Below the pieces are notes generated by a model. It saw only the letters and a list, made by a program, of their open reading frames with translations. It was not told the origin of the DNA and did not search any database. A stretch of 64,000 nucleotides of DNA, from contig UQDR01000005.1 of assembly GCA_900539835.1 (NCBI GenBank), forward strand, positions 1 through 64,000, in the 5' to 3' direction. A program made the position numbers and the translations under genes. This DNA comes from an uncultured Ruminococcus sp. GTDB taxonomy: Bacteria > Bacillota > Clostridia > Oscillospirales > Ruminococcaceae. Shown in pieces: positions 51,553-61,217 of the stretch (position 1 is its first letter; the number at the start of each line of letters is the position of its first letter).

Positions 51553-52965
51553 TCAACAAAGTTCACGGTATAAACCGATGTAAAGCTGAGCAGATTTCTT
51601 CCAACTGAAGTCTTGCTTCAATGCATGGTTAACCAGCTTGCCCCATCTCATTCTGTCGTCATAATATACCCTCGCCCTCGTACAAGCGTCAAGCATATCA
51701 TGTGCATTGTAAGTCTTGAATGTGAAACCGTTTCCGCCGGGAGCGCCTGCGTCCTGAATGCTGTCCCTCAGTCCGCCCGTTTCTCGCACGATTGGAATAG
51801 TTCCATATCTCAAAGAAATCATCTGTGCCAAACCACAAGGCTCACTCTGTGACGGCATAAGGAACATGTCTGCACCTGCATAAATTCTCTTTGAAAGTGA
51901 AGGTACAAATCCAATGGTAACACCTACCCTGTCAGGATAGCGATAGTGCATCTCTTGGAAGAAGTCCTCATAAATCTTTTCGCCCGAACCGAGTATAGCA
52001 AACTTATATCCCAGTCTGATTATATCTTCAAATACATATTTGATAAGATCCAATCCCTTGTGTGAAACAAATCTTGTTACAATTCCGATAACAGGCTCCT
52101 TGCCCGGTGCCATTCCCATTTCTTCAAGAAGCTTAGCCTTGCATATCTTCTTGCCTGACTTGTCGTCAATGCTGTAGTTTTTAGGAATATTAGGGTCAGT
52201 GGCAGGATTGTATACATTCTGATCGATTCCGTTGAGGAAGCCCGTCAGCTTGTACTGCTTGTTAGCCAAAGCCCTGTCAAGTCCGTGAGAATACCATGGG
52301 TCAAGAATTTCCCATGCATAGCTCGGCGAAACTGTAGTAACCTTATCAGCAACCTCAATAGCCGCTTTCATAAAGTTTACATCACCGTCATATGAAAGCA
52401 AATCAGTGTAATAAAGCGGAATTCCCATAAGATCATTTATCAGATCAAGACCGTATTGACCCTGATATTGAATGTTGTGAATTGTAAAAACAGTCTTGAT
52501 GTCCTCATAACCCGATTGATATCTATAGAAAATATCATAATATACAGGCACTAACGCTGTCTGCCAGTCGTTTGCATTAATAACCTGCGGCTTAAAATCA
52601 ATATATTTGATAAGCTCTAAAACTGCACGTGAGAAGAAAATATATCTCTCAGCGTCATCATAAAAACCATAAAGACCGTTTCTTGCAAAGTAATATTCAT
52701 TGTCCAGCAAATAATATGTCACACCGTTTACAACGCCTGTGAATACTCCGCAGTATTGATTTCTCCATGCAACCGGTACAGTGAAATTAGTCACATATGT
52801 GAGCTGATCCTTCAGCTCCTGCTTAATGGAGCTATAGTATGGAATAACAACACGGCAGTCATGCCCCTCTGCATTTATAGCAGCAGGAAGTGAACCGGCA
52901 ACATCAGCCAGTCCGCCCGAAGCAATAAAAGGAAGCGCTTCGCTGGCAGTATATAATATGTTCAA
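51553..52965 (-). CDS. glgA: Glycogen synthase (GlgA)
   Basis: ADP-glucose alpha-1,4-glucosyltransferase of family GT5, 470 residues, normal length. It starts at TTG (52965) with GAGGG upstream. Seen: SGGLADVAGSLP (17-28; the KTGGL motif appears here as ASGGL), HDCRVVIPYY, TIHNIQYQG (near 160), and the C-terminal nucleotide-sugar site MPSQSEPCGLAQMISLRYGT (near 370) followed by RETGGLRDSI. Last gene of the glg operon. An 11-bp perfect hairpin lies in the gap after glgD and may set its mRNA level. Confidence 0.96.
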   Translation of the reverse strand: MNILYTASEALPFIASGGLADVAGSLPAAINAEGHDCRVVIPYYSSIKQELKDQLTYVTNFTVPVAWRNQYCGVFTGVVNGVTYYLLDNEYYFARNGLYGFYDDAERYIFFSRAVLELIKYIDFKPQVINANDWQTALVPVYYDIFYRYQSGYEDIKTVFTIHNIQYQGQYGLDLINDLMGIPLYYTDLLSYDGDVNFMKAAIEVADKVTTVSPSYAWEILDPWYSHGLDRALANKQYKLTGFLNGIDQNVYNPATDPNIPKNYSIDDKSGKKICKAKLLEEMGMAPGKEPVIGIVTRFVSHKGLDLIKYVFEDIIRLGYKFAILGSGEKIYEDFFQEMHYRYPDRVGVTIGFVPSLSKRIYAGADMFLMPSQSEPCGLAQMISLRYGTIPIVRETGGLRDSIQDAGAPGGNGFTFKTYNAHDMLDACTRARVYYDDRMRWGKLVNHALKQDFSWKKSAQLYIGLYRELC

Positions 52966-53003
52966 AAAATTACCCTCTTTCTAAATTGAATTCGCATCTA
53001 TGC

Positions 53004-53030
53004 TAAGGGAATCCGATATGGATTCCCTTA
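53004..53030 (-). other. Stem-loop between glgD and glgA
   Basis: TAAGGGAATCC and its exact complement GGATTCCCTTA form an 11-bp stem with a 5-nt loop, nine nt past the glgD stop. On the coding (minus) strand no T-run follows, so it is more likely an mRNA processing or stabilising element than a terminator. Confidence 0.5.
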
Positions 53031-53038
53031 AACTTTTT

Positions 53039-54166
53039 TTAAACTGATGCGCCCTTTCCGACATACATCGGATAAGACGGTGCACTCGAAAGAATGTGAT
53101 TTTCTGAAATCTTAACATTCTTGTCAGTAATCAGATAATTTATCTCAGCATTGTCGCCAACAACAGTTCCCTGCATAAGAATGCAGTTTTTAACCTTTGT
53201 GCCCTTTCCGACCTTAACGCCTCTGAATAAAATTGAGTTCTCAACTTCACCCTCAATAATACATCCGTCAGCAATCATAGAATTTTTAACCTTGCTGTCC
53301 AAATCATATTTAACAGGTGCATTATCTCTGACCTTTGTATAAATCGGTCTTTTAGGCAGATAAAGCTTGCGTGCGTTTTCAATATTCAAAAGCCCCTGAT
53401 TAGCCTTGAAATAGCTTGAGATATTTGTAATCTTGCTGAAATAATTTGAATATTCATAGGTCTTGATTTTCAGCTCACCGCATTTTGCCTGTAAAATATC
53501 CTTTTCAAAGCTTACATTTCCTCTTGAAATGGAATCCTGAATCATGTCAATGAGGAAATCCTTTCTCATAACAAAGATATTAAGGCTTGTTGTGCAAATA
53601 CCGCTGATATCAGGCTTGATAAGTACAGACTTAACAACTCCGTCATCATTAGTATTAATAACCGTTGAACTCTTGATATCCTCAGAATAATAATTACCGG
53701 TGTGAGTTACAACAGTGATATCAGCTCCGCTTTCAACGTGCTGTGTAACTATCGGCTTGAAATCCATGTTTGTTACAATGTCACAGTCAGACAAAATCAC
53801 ATATTCAGCCATTGAGTGCTTGATGAAGCTCATTGCTCCATAGAGTGCCTCGATTCTGCCTCTGTAAAGAGTGCTTCCAACATTTCCGAAAGGAGGAAGA
53901 ATATATAATCCGCCCTTCTTTCTCGCTAAATCCCATTCTCTCGCAGAGCCGAGATGATCAAGCAAAGACTGATAATTGGATTTTGTAATAACTCCAACCT
54001 CTGAAATCCCGCTGTTTACCATGTTAGACAAAGGGAAATCTATCAAGCGGTATCTTCCGCCGAAAAGAATTGAGCCCATTGTTCTGTTTTTTGTTAAATC
54101 GCCTAAAGTTGCGTCATGCATATTCGCAAAAATCAGACCAAGTACATTTCCCATATTTACTCCCAT
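53039..54166 (-). CDS. glgD: GlgD, regulatory subunit of ADP-glucose pyrophosphorylase
   Basis: A 375-residue paralogue of GlgC. The nucleotidyltransferase loop GGxGxRLxxLT is replaced by ANMHDATLGDLTKNRTMG, so the pyrophosphate-binding residues are missing. The following fold markers remain (GGRYRLIDFPLSNMVNSGI, near 33-51), and so does the C-terminal left-handed beta-helix of hexapeptide repeats (VENSILFRGVKVGKGTKVKN). In Firmicutes GlgD combines with GlgC to form an activated heterotetramer. Encoded 17 nt after glgC. Confidence 0.95.
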   Translation of the reverse strand: MGVNMGNVLGLIFANMHDATLGDLTKNRTMGSILFGGRYRLIDFPLSNMVNSGISEVGVITKSNYQSLLDHLGSAREWDLARKKGGLYILPPFGNVGSTLYRGRIEALYGAMSFIKHSMAEYVILSDCDIVTNMDFKPIVTQHVESGADITVVTHTGNYYSEDIKSSTVINTNDDGVVKSVLIKPDISGICTTSLNIFVMRKDFLIDMIQDSISRGNVSFEKDILQAKCGELKIKTYEYSNYFSKITNISSYFKANQGLLNIENARKLYLPKRPIYTKVRDNAPVKYDLDSKVKNSMIADGCIIEGEVENSILFRGVKVGKGTKVKNCILMQGTVVGDNAEINYLITDKNVKISENHILSSAPSYPMYVGKGASV

Positions 54167-54183
54167 TTTTAAGCTCCTCCCTT

Positions 54184-55386
54184 CTATATGTCCTCAGAAA
54201 TTATTGCCTTAGGCGCAACAACTGCACCCTCTGAAATTTTAAGGTTGTGACCTACAACCGCAACGCCCCATGAATCCTTGTCTTCAATAGTTTCAGGTCT
54301 TGCACCGATCTGTGCATTTTCTCCGATAACGGAATTTTCGCCAACTATTGCATATTCAACCTTTGCGCCCTTCTTTACAACACATCCCGGCATAAGTATA
54401 GAATCATAAATCACTGCGCCCTCTTCAACAGTTACGCTTTCAGAAATCATTGAAAATTCAACCGAACCGTCAATACAGCTTCCTTCAGTAACCATAGAAT
54501 TCTGAATTGCCGCATGCTCTCCAATGCTCTGAGGCGGCATAACAGGATTTCTTGAATAAATCTTCCATGCAGGGTCATAAAGGTCTATTGGTATGTTAGG
54601 ATTGATAAGATCCATGTTTGCTTCCCAAAGGGAATCAATAGTTCCAACATCCTTCCAGTATCCGTCAAAACGATAAGCAACCAGCTTTTCACCGGCTTCT
54701 CTCATGTCAGGAATAATATTTTTACCAAAGTCCTTGCTTGCTTCCTTATCTTCCTCATTGGCAATAAGATAAGCCTTGAGTTTTTCCCAAGTGAAAATGT
54801 AAATACCCATTGAAGCAAGTGTAGAACGAGGATGCTTTGGCTTTTCCTCGAAATCTATAATGTTGTCCTCGTCGTCAGTAATCATAATACCGAAACGTGA
54901 AGCCTCTTCCTTTGGAACATCAAGAACAGCAATAGTTGCGTCAGCATTCTTTTCCTTATGGAAATTAAGCATCTTGTTATAATCCATCTTGTAAATGTGG
55001 TCACCCGAAAGTACAACTACATATTCAGGATCATATCTCTCAATAAACGGAATATTCTGATAGATTGCATTTGCAGTTCCCGAATACCAGTTAGCTCCCG
55101 AAGCCTTCTCATAAGGAGGCAATACATGAACGCCGCCATGAATTCTGTCAAGATCCCAAGGCTGACCGTTTCCGATATATTCGTTCAAAACTAACGGCTG
55201 ATACTGAGTAAGAACACCCACAGTATCAATTCCTGAATTAATGCAGTTTGAAAGAGGGAAATCAATAATTCTGTATTTTCCTCCAAACGGAACTGCCGGT
55301 TTAGCTACAGTCTGAGTCAAAGCGTACAAACGTGAACCCTGTCCGCCCGCCAGAAGCATAGCCACACATTCTTTTTTGTTGAACAT
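54184..55386 (-). CDS. glgC: Glucose-1-phosphate adenylyltransferase (GlgC)
   Basis: Catalytic subunit making ADP-glucose from ATP and glucose 1-phosphate, 400 residues. Seen: LLAGGQGSRLYALT (11-24), GGKYRIIDFPLSNCINSGI (35-53), VVLSGDHIYKMDY (near 120), IDFEEKPKHP (near 177), and a C-terminal hexapeptide beta-helix. All active-site motifs are intact, in contrast to the following glgD. It lies 29 nt after glgB. This is the usual flux-control step of bacterial glycogen synthesis. Confidence 0.97.
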   Translation of the reverse strand: MFNKKECVAMLLAGGQGSRLYALTQTVAKPAVPFGGKYRIIDFPLSNCINSGIDTVGVLTQYQPLVLNEYIGNGQPWDLDRIHGGVHVLPPYEKASGANWYSGTANAIYQNIPFIERYDPEYVVVLSGDHIYKMDYNKMLNFHKEKNADATIAVLDVPKEEASRFGIMITDDEDNIIDFEEKPKHPRSTLASMGIYIFTWEKLKAYLIANEEDKEASKDFGKNIIPDMREAGEKLVAYRFDGYWKDVGTIDSLWEANMDLINPNIPIDLYDPAWKIYSRNPVMPPQSIGEHAAIQNSMVTEGSCIDGSVEFSMISESVTVEEGAVIYDSILMPGCVVKKGAKVEYAIVGENSVIGENAQIGARPETIEDKDSWGVAVVGHNLKISEGAVVAPKAIISEDI

Positions 55387-55415
55387 AAAAATTCACCCAC
55401 CAATATAATATTAAT

Positions 55416-57461
55416 TTATTTGTCAGCTGTTTTTTTAGCTGATGATTTAACTTTTTTGCCTGCTGTGTTTGCAGCAGATTTCTTGGCTGTCTTTTTAACC
55501 TTTTCCTTATCGGCAGCCTTTGAAACAGACTTTGTTTTATCTGTCTTTTTCACCGGCTTCTTTCTTTCCGGCGCTTTTTTTATTGTAAAATACATTGCCG
55601 AAAATGCAGGAATATCAATGCATATGGAGTTGTCAAATCCATGCATAGGCACAGGCTTTGATTTCACAGTACCGTTTGTAACAGGACTTCCGTCTGGAGT
55701 AGTCGTATTGAAAACCTCTGTATAGCTTCCCTTATACGGCACTCCGAAGCAATAAGATGTCCTTCCCACAGGAACAAAATTGCATACAGCAATAATTTCA
55801 TTGCCCTTTCGGTCAAATCTGCGGAATATGATAATACTCTGCCTGTAATCATCATTGGAAATCCAGCTGAATCCCTCCCATGAGAAATCATTTTCCCACA
55901 TCTGAGGATGATCAAGATAAAAATGATTGAGATTTTTCACAAACTTCTGATAGTTTCTGTGATTCTCATATTCTTCGATCATAAACCATTCAAGAGGATT
56001 TTCATAATCCCACTCTCTGAACTGTGCAAATTCCGAGCCCATAAAAAGCAGCTTTTTGCCCGGATGTATCATCATATAAGCTAAAAACAGCTTTGCCTGT
56101 GCAAACTTCTGATCTGTATCAGCCCCGAACATCTTGTTTACAAGCGATGCCTTTCCGTGAACGACCTCATCATGTGATATTGGAAGTATAAAGTTTTCAG
56201 AAAAAGCATAGAAGAACGAAAACGTCAGCATATCATGATGAAACGCTCTGTGAATAGGATCCATAGACATATATTTGAGCATGTCGTTCATCCAGCCCAT
56301 GTTCCACTTAAAGTTAAATCCTAAACCGCCGTCTGAAGTAGGCTTTGTAACCATCGGCCACGACGTTGATTCCTCAGCAATCATAAGCGTCTGTGGATTT
56401 CTTGCAAACACCGCTTCATTCAGCTTGTGGAAGAAATCAATAGCCTCAAGATTTTCATGCCCGCCGAATACGTTTGGAGTCCATTCTCCGTCACGCCTGT
56501 CATAATCAAGATAGAGCATGGACGCCACAGCGTCAACTCTCAGTCCGTCAATGTGATATTTCTCTATCCAATACAAAGCATTTGAAATAAGAAAAGACCT
56601 AACCTCCGGCTTTTCATAGTCAAATACCCTTGTTCCCCATGAAAGATGATCTCTCTTTTTCGGATCAGCATATTCATATGCCGGACCGCCGTCAAATTCA
56701 AACAGCCCCGCCTCATCTCTCGGAAAATGTGCAGGAACCCAATCGAGTATGACCGCAATATCCTCCTCATGGAACATATCTATCATTTTCATTAATTCCT
56801 TCGGCGTACCGAATCTTGAGGTGGGAGCATAATATCCAATGCCCTGATATCCCCATGATCCCTCAAAAGGATATTCCGCCAAAGGCATAAACTCAATATG
56901 AGTATATCCCATCTCCTTCATATATGGAATTATCTTCCTTGAAAAATCTACATAACTGAAATATTCGCCGTCAGAGCATTTGTCCCATGAATTAATATGC
57001 ACCTCATAAATATTCATCGGGCTGTCATAAATATTTTTTGCTTTCTTAGCCTTGACCCACTTTGAATCTGACCACTTATAATCATCTATCGGGCAAATCT
57101 TAGAACCTGTATTGGGAGCATTCTCCATGTGAGTTCCGTAAGGATCCGCCTTCATATGAAGCTTGTTGTCACATCCTGACACCGCATATTTGTAAGTATC
57201 AAATTCCTCAGCGTTTTCAATAAATGCTTCCCAAACTTCAGAGTCGCCGATCTTTTCCATAGGATCAGCCGACTGATCCCAGTTGTTAAAATCCCCCACA
57301 ACCGAAACTGCCTGAGCATTCTTTGCCCAGACTCTGAAAAAGAAGCCCTTTTTTCCGCCCTTCTCTCCCTTATGGCATCCGAAAAAATCATACGCCATCA
57401 GGTTCGTTCCCTGATGAAAAAGATGCAGGGGAAGAGCATAATTTTCAGGTATTTTATTCAT
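55416..57461 (-). CDS. glgB: 1,4-alpha-glucan branching enzyme (GlgB) with lysine-rich C-terminal tail
   Basis: 681 residues from the ATG at 57461 (GGAGG nine nt upstream; the longest frame adds 11). It has an N-terminal CBM48 domain (FFFRVWAKNAQAVSVVGDFN), then the GH13 barrel with DWVPAHFPRDE, GLRVDAVASMLYLDY (nucleophile Asp), MIAEESTSWP (acid Glu) and SHDEVVHGKASL. The C-terminal beta domain ends near AMYFTI. It is followed by a 54-residue tail with 21 Lys and 1 Arg, against 5 acidic residues, in AKK/SAKK-type repeats. That tail is not part of a normal branching enzyme. First gene of the glg operon. Confidence 0.96.
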   Translation of the reverse strand: MNKIPENYALPLHLFHQGTNLMAYDFFGCHKGEKGGKKGFFFRVWAKNAQAVSVVGDFNNWDQSADPMEKIGDSEVWEAFIENAEEFDTYKYAVSGCDNKLHMKADPYGTHMENAPNTGSKICPIDDYKWSDSKWVKAKKAKNIYDSPMNIYEVHINSWDKCSDGEYFSYVDFSRKIIPYMKEMGYTHIEFMPLAEYPFEGSWGYQGIGYYAPTSRFGTPKELMKMIDMFHEEDIAVILDWVPAHFPRDEAGLFEFDGGPAYEYADPKKRDHLSWGTRVFDYEKPEVRSFLISNALYWIEKYHIDGLRVDAVASMLYLDYDRRDGEWTPNVFGGHENLEAIDFFHKLNEAVFARNPQTLMIAEESTSWPMVTKPTSDGGLGFNFKWNMGWMNDMLKYMSMDPIHRAFHHDMLTFSFFYAFSENFILPISHDEVVHGKASLVNKMFGADTDQKFAQAKLFLAYMMIHPGKKLLFMGSEFAQFREWDYENPLEWFMIEEYENHRNYQKFVKNLNHFYLDHPQMWENDFSWEGFSWISNDDYRQSIIIFRRFDRKGNEIIAVCNFVPVGRTSYCFGVPYKGSYTEVFNTTTPDGSPVTNGTVKSKPVPMHGFDNSICIDIPAFSAMYFTIKKAPERKKPVKKTDKTKSVSKAADKEKVKKTAKKSAANTAGKKVKSSAKKTADK

Positions 57462-57600
57462 TACCAGCGCCCTCCGCAAAACCGGATTTTCCATTTTCCA
57501 AAACCACAGCTTTTTATAATCGGCGATCCTGGCCGCCGTTTTTTATTCTGTTATAAGAAAATAAAAACATCCGCCGTAAAACCTTATTTCTTATAAATTT

Positions 57601-57629
57601 ATTCTAACTCATATTGCAATTTTTTGCAA
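57601..57629 (-). promoter_or_regulatory. sigma-A promoter of the glycogen operon
   Basis: On the minus strand TTGCAA (57629-57624), a 17-nt spacer and TAGAAT (57606-57601). This leaves a leader of about 130 nt that includes a GC-rich hairpin (57521-57538) without a T-run. Confidence 0.55.
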
Positions 57630-57723
57630 TAGTTTTAGTAATTATTTTCAATATGTCACAGTTTTCAACTAATAACTTTGTGCAATTTTAACAAATAAAT
57701 ATCCATATTAAACTAAATTAAAT

Positions 57724-60024
57724 TTACTGAATATTACTTTTAGCTTCTATCTTGATGATTATTACTGAAATATCATCTCTTTTATGGTTTTTATATTTTT
57801 CCATAGCCGCCTCACCGATTTTCTGTGCAATTTCCTGAGGCTCAGCATCCATTGACTTTCTTATCAAATCAATGCCGTTTCTCACAACATTTTCATCAAC
57901 TCCGTCTGAAGTCATGATAATGTAATCTCCTCCGAAAATTTTCACATCTGAAATATCAGGAATACAGTCAGGAAGAATCCCTGCCGGAAACGCCTGTCCT
58001 CCCACAGCTTTAATAGACTCATCTCTGTAAAGATAAGAAACGCATGCTCCGGACTTTAGAAACTCAGCAATTCCTCCGCATAAATCAAGTTTCAGTATGT
58101 CAAGAGTGGCAAAAGACTCTTCCCATCCCTTTACACGTAGTATAGAATTTATCAGCCTGTGTGCAGTACTCAGCGATACTCCGGCCTTCAGCAATCTTGA
58201 CGTCAGATTAACCGCAAACATAGAGTCAAGCTTTGCCCTCTTTCCTGTGCCCATTCCGTCAGACAATATAACATATCTCTCTCCTGTGCTTAAAGAAAGC
58301 ATGTCAAATGTGTCTCCCGAATATTCCTTATCGCTGCATGAAGCCTGAAAGCTTCCTGTCCTTATTTCAAGCAAAGGCTGTTCAGTAAAAGAAAGCTTTG
58401 TAACATTATCAACAGCAGTAATAACAGGCAAATCAAAATCACATTCGGTTATAGAGCTTATCCCGGTTGTAAGCCTTACTCTGTCCCCCCTGAAAGCAGA
58501 GGTAAGAAAAACCTCTACCCTTTGACTCCTGTTCTCGTCAATGAAAACACATGCCTTTGCATTAGGATATCCTAAATGAGAAAAATAATCCCTCACCTGT
58601 GATGAAAGCGACGGATCAATGGCTCTTACCTGACCAACTCTATAGGATAAATCGCTTAAAATATCCTCCATGGACGCAAGCTGTTCAGTCAAAAGATCCC
58701 TCATCTCTTTAAGATGAATACCGTTAGCCTTTTCAGCTAAAAGCTCTTTATAAAGCTCGTTAAACGCAAATTCAATGTCAGCAGCTTTGCTGCAAACAGG
58801 TAAATTTTTATCAATATCCAAAGGACTTACGCCATTATAACACAAAATTGTGTTTTCTAATTCAGAAAAAGCATTCATTGTGTAATCCTTGTTCTTTTTC
58901 CAGCAGCCCTGAAACATACTGCATCCCGAACAAACCGCCATGCAAACCTGACGCTTTAAATCCGTATCCTTTGATTTTCTGTCAATAGCAGCAGAAACCA
59001 AAGTGATCTGACTCCTGATATCAGATAAGGTGTGAGATGCAAAGCTAAGCCTTGCCGAAGCTGTCTGACCAACCAAATCTATTGAATTTCTCGCTCCCAT
59101 AACCCTGCCTGCCGCCTTTTTGATTAAAGAAACAGGCACAGCAATGTAAACCATAGAACCGATAAGAAGATCGGCAAACATGAAAAAAGTATCTCCGTTC
59201 ACACCAATAGCAACCAAGCTTATAAGAGATACTCCTAAGAATGCAAGTACGGTTATAAGTGAACCAAATTGAATGAATGCACCGCATATAAGTCCCGATG
59301 TGGCTAAAAGCAATGTGTTTTTAGCAAGCAAAGGATTACAGAGAAGTACTCCGCAGGTGGTCAGCGCTCCCATAACTGCTCCGCCGGCATTGCGATATTT
59401 TCTTACTCCGCACAGTATACCGAAGGTCCCCGCAATTCTTCCAAGGTTTATTACAGGCAAAGGCGCTGCACTCAGGGTTGCAATTACCACAATATAAATG
59501 ATTCCGCCGAAAATGCCGTTTATTCCGCTTAGTTCAAAAACACCGTCGCTGTCACGCTTTTGCACTACCGTTTTCACTACAAAAACAACACATCCGCACA
59601 ACAACGCACCAAGCATTCTCATTGAAGTCGTGTATGTATCTCCCGGCATAGCGACCGACATAACAGATCCGAAAAGAATCATAATCCCCGAAGTCAAAAG
59701 GCTAATGAAAATAGGATTTTCATTTTTTCTTGAATCATTTAAAATTATTCGCACAACAGAAATAACAAGCATTGAGCAAAGCTGAACAATGCCTGCCTCC
59801 AAGCTGCCCTGAATTATGTATGCACAAACCGACCCGATAAATGCAGGAATTATATTTACCCCCGACAAAACCGCTACAGCAACATTAATCGGAGACGGAA
59901 ATCCCAACAGCTTTCCAAAGGCGGCAGCGAACGACGCCGCTGCTGATATAACCCATAAAATCCTGTTTTCAGTGCTTTTATTAATATGAACCTTAACCGT
60001 ATCTTTTACCTTTAACATCCTCAC
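57724..60024 (-). CDS. spoIIE: Stage II sporulation protein E (SpoIIE phosphatase)
   Basis: A 766-residue membrane serine phosphatase. About ten hydrophobic segments fill residues 20-310, and a central linker holds a Cys cluster (VCMAVCSGCSMFQGCWKKN, near 370). The PP2C phosphatase domain closes the protein, with ILSDGMGTGKRA (near 588), then FATLDI, GGQAFPAGIL and MTSDGVDEN. SpoIIE dephosphorylates SpoIIAA to release sigma-F and helps asymmetric septation. It starts at GTG. It is strong evidence that the organism belongs to an endospore-forming lineage. It stands alone, not beside the usual tilS/hpt/ftsH genes. Confidence 0.95.
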   Translation of the reverse strand: MRMLKVKDTVKVHINKSTENRILWVISAAASFAAAFGKLLGFPSPINVAVAVLSGVNIIPAFIGSVCAYIIQGSLEAGIVQLCSMLVISVVRIILNDSRKNENPIFISLLTSGIMILFGSVMSVAMPGDTYTTSMRMLGALLCGCVVFVVKTVVQKRDSDGVFELSGINGIFGGIIYIVVIATLSAAPLPVINLGRIAGTFGILCGVRKYRNAGGAVMGALTTCGVLLCNPLLAKNTLLLATSGLICGAFIQFGSLITVLAFLGVSLISLVAIGVNGDTFFMFADLLIGSMVYIAVPVSLIKKAAGRVMGARNSIDLVGQTASARLSFASHTLSDIRSQITLVSAAIDRKSKDTDLKRQVCMAVCSGCSMFQGCWKKNKDYTMNAFSELENTILCYNGVSPLDIDKNLPVCSKAADIEFAFNELYKELLAEKANGIHLKEMRDLLTEQLASMEDILSDLSYRVGQVRAIDPSLSSQVRDYFSHLGYPNAKACVFIDENRSQRVEVFLTSAFRGDRVRLTTGISSITECDFDLPVITAVDNVTKLSFTEQPLLEIRTGSFQASCSDKEYSGDTFDMLSLSTGERYVILSDGMGTGKRAKLDSMFAVNLTSRLLKAGVSLSTAHRLINSILRVKGWEESFATLDILKLDLCGGIAEFLKSGACVSYLYRDESIKAVGGQAFPAGILPDCIPDISDVKIFGGDYIIMTSDGVDENVVRNGIDLIRKSMDAEPQEIAQKIGEAAMEKYKNHKRDDISVIIIKIEAKSNIQ

Positions 60025-60176
60025 ACCACATCCTATAAAATATTATTGCTGATAATATTTTATCAAATATATACGGTGTTTTTTGTCATAATCGGGTTGT
60101 CCGATTCAGAAATAAGAAATTCAAAACAGTTATGAAAGTTCAGCGGCTCACATCATCAAAAAATATATGTTAATAT

Positions 60177-61043
60177 TTATTTCACTGCCAGCTTTTTCAG
60201 CTGTTCCGCAAATAAAATAAACTGCTCCATTGAAAGCTGTTCTGGTCTTATCGTCAAAGATAAACCTGACTTTTCTGCCGCTGACGAAACGATGTTTTTC
60301 TCTATTCCCATAGAGGATGAAACAGAATTTACAAGCGTCTTTCTACGCTGAGAAAACGCTGCCCTGACTACCTTGAAAAAGTATGCTTCATCACTCACTC
60401 CCTCAGGAGTGTTCTCCTTTATGTCAAATCTGACTACACAGCTGTCAACATTAGGCGCAGGCATAAAGCTTCCCCTTGAAACATTGAAAAGCATTTTCGG
60501 CTCTGAAAAATAATTTACCGCAACCGTAACCGCACCCATATCACGAGTGCCCATTTTTGCACAAAGCCTTACTCCCGCCTCTTTTTGTACCATAACCGTA
60601 ATCGACTTTATAGGAAGCCTTTTTTCAAGAAGCATCATAATGATAGGTGAGGTTATGTAGTAAGGAAGATTGGCGCATACCGCAACGTCAAGCCCGTTAA
60701 ACTCTTCAGAAATCAGCTTGTGCAGATCAACATTCATAACATCATCATTGATAATCTTTATGTTGCTATATTCACCTAAGGTTTCTTCCAAAACAGGCAA
60801 TAATCGTCCGTCAATTTCAATGGCAACTACCTTTTCTGCACGTTTTGCCAGCTCGCTGGTAAGAACTCCGATTCCCGTACCGATTTCAATTATGCCAAAG
60901 CCTTTTTTAGCATTCCCCATCTCCGCTATTTTGGGACAAACTGAGGGATTTATTAAAAAATTCTGACCCAAGGCTTTTGAAAATGAAAAATTGTGACGTT
61001 CCAAAACGTCTTTTATTACCCCAATATTTGAAAGATTGTCCAT
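60177..61043 (-). CDS. rsmA: 16S rRNA (adenine1518/1519-N6)-dimethyltransferase (RsmA/KsgA)
   Basis: SAM-dependent dimethyltransferase that modifies two adenines near the 3' end of 16S rRNA late in 30S assembly; 288 residues. Seen: SKALGQNFLINPSV (22-35), motif I IEIGTGIGVLTSELAKRA (near 52), NDDVMNVD (near 98), and the catalytic ANLPYYITSPIIMML (near 124; NLPY). The C-terminal helical part includes FSQRRKTLVNS. It is the downstream neighbour of spoIIE in reverse orientation order, separated by 152 nt. Confidence 0.96.
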   Translation of the reverse strand: MDNLSNIGVIKDVLERHNFSFSKALGQNFLINPSVCPKIAEMGNAKKGFGIIEIGTGIGVLTSELAKRAEKVVAIEIDGRLLPVLEETLGEYSNIKIINDDVMNVDLHKLISEEFNGLDVAVCANLPYYITSPIIMMLLEKRLPIKSITVMVQKEAGVRLCAKMGTRDMGAVTVAVNYFSEPKMLFNVSRGSFMPAPNVDSCVVRFDIKENTPEGVSDEAYFFKVVRAAFSQRRKTLVNSVSSSMGIEKNIVSSAAEKSGLSLTIRPEQLSMEQFILFAEQLKKLAVK

Positions 61044-61138
61044 CTTGACGCCTCCGTAATTTAATTATTTTAATTTTATCATACCCAAAAAATCCTGTCA
61101 ATAAAACTGACGTAAAATTAAAGTCCAAATGAGGTGTA

Positions 61139-61187
61139 ATTTTGCCTCAGCGAGGTAAAATAAATATATATTCTTAGAGAATATATA
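61139..61187. repeat. Two palindromes upstream of the small protein gene
   Basis: TTTTGCCTC-AGC-GAGGTAAAA (one mismatch, 61139-61159) is followed by TATATATTCT-TAG-AGAATATATA (10-bp perfect arms, 61165-61187), just before the gene at 61218. They may be operator sites or leader hairpins. Confidence 0.45.
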
Positions 61188-61217
61188 AATTAAAAACCAA
61201 TGAAAGGATTGTAAAAA

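Noticed and set aside
53039..54166. glgD as a broken or degenerate glgC copy.
   Set aside because: Loss of the catalytic loop with retention of the rest of the fold is the normal state of Firmicutes GlgD, so it is a functional regulatory subunit rather than a pseudogene.
57521..57538. GC-rich hairpin followed by six T on the + strand upstream of glgB.
   Set aside because: No rightward gene ends here, and on the glgB strand there is no T-run, so I do not call a terminator.
60040..60110. TGACAAA near the spoIIE start as a possible Spo0A box.
   Set aside because: It matches only six of seven consensus positions in an AT-rich region and has no convincing spacing to a -10 box.
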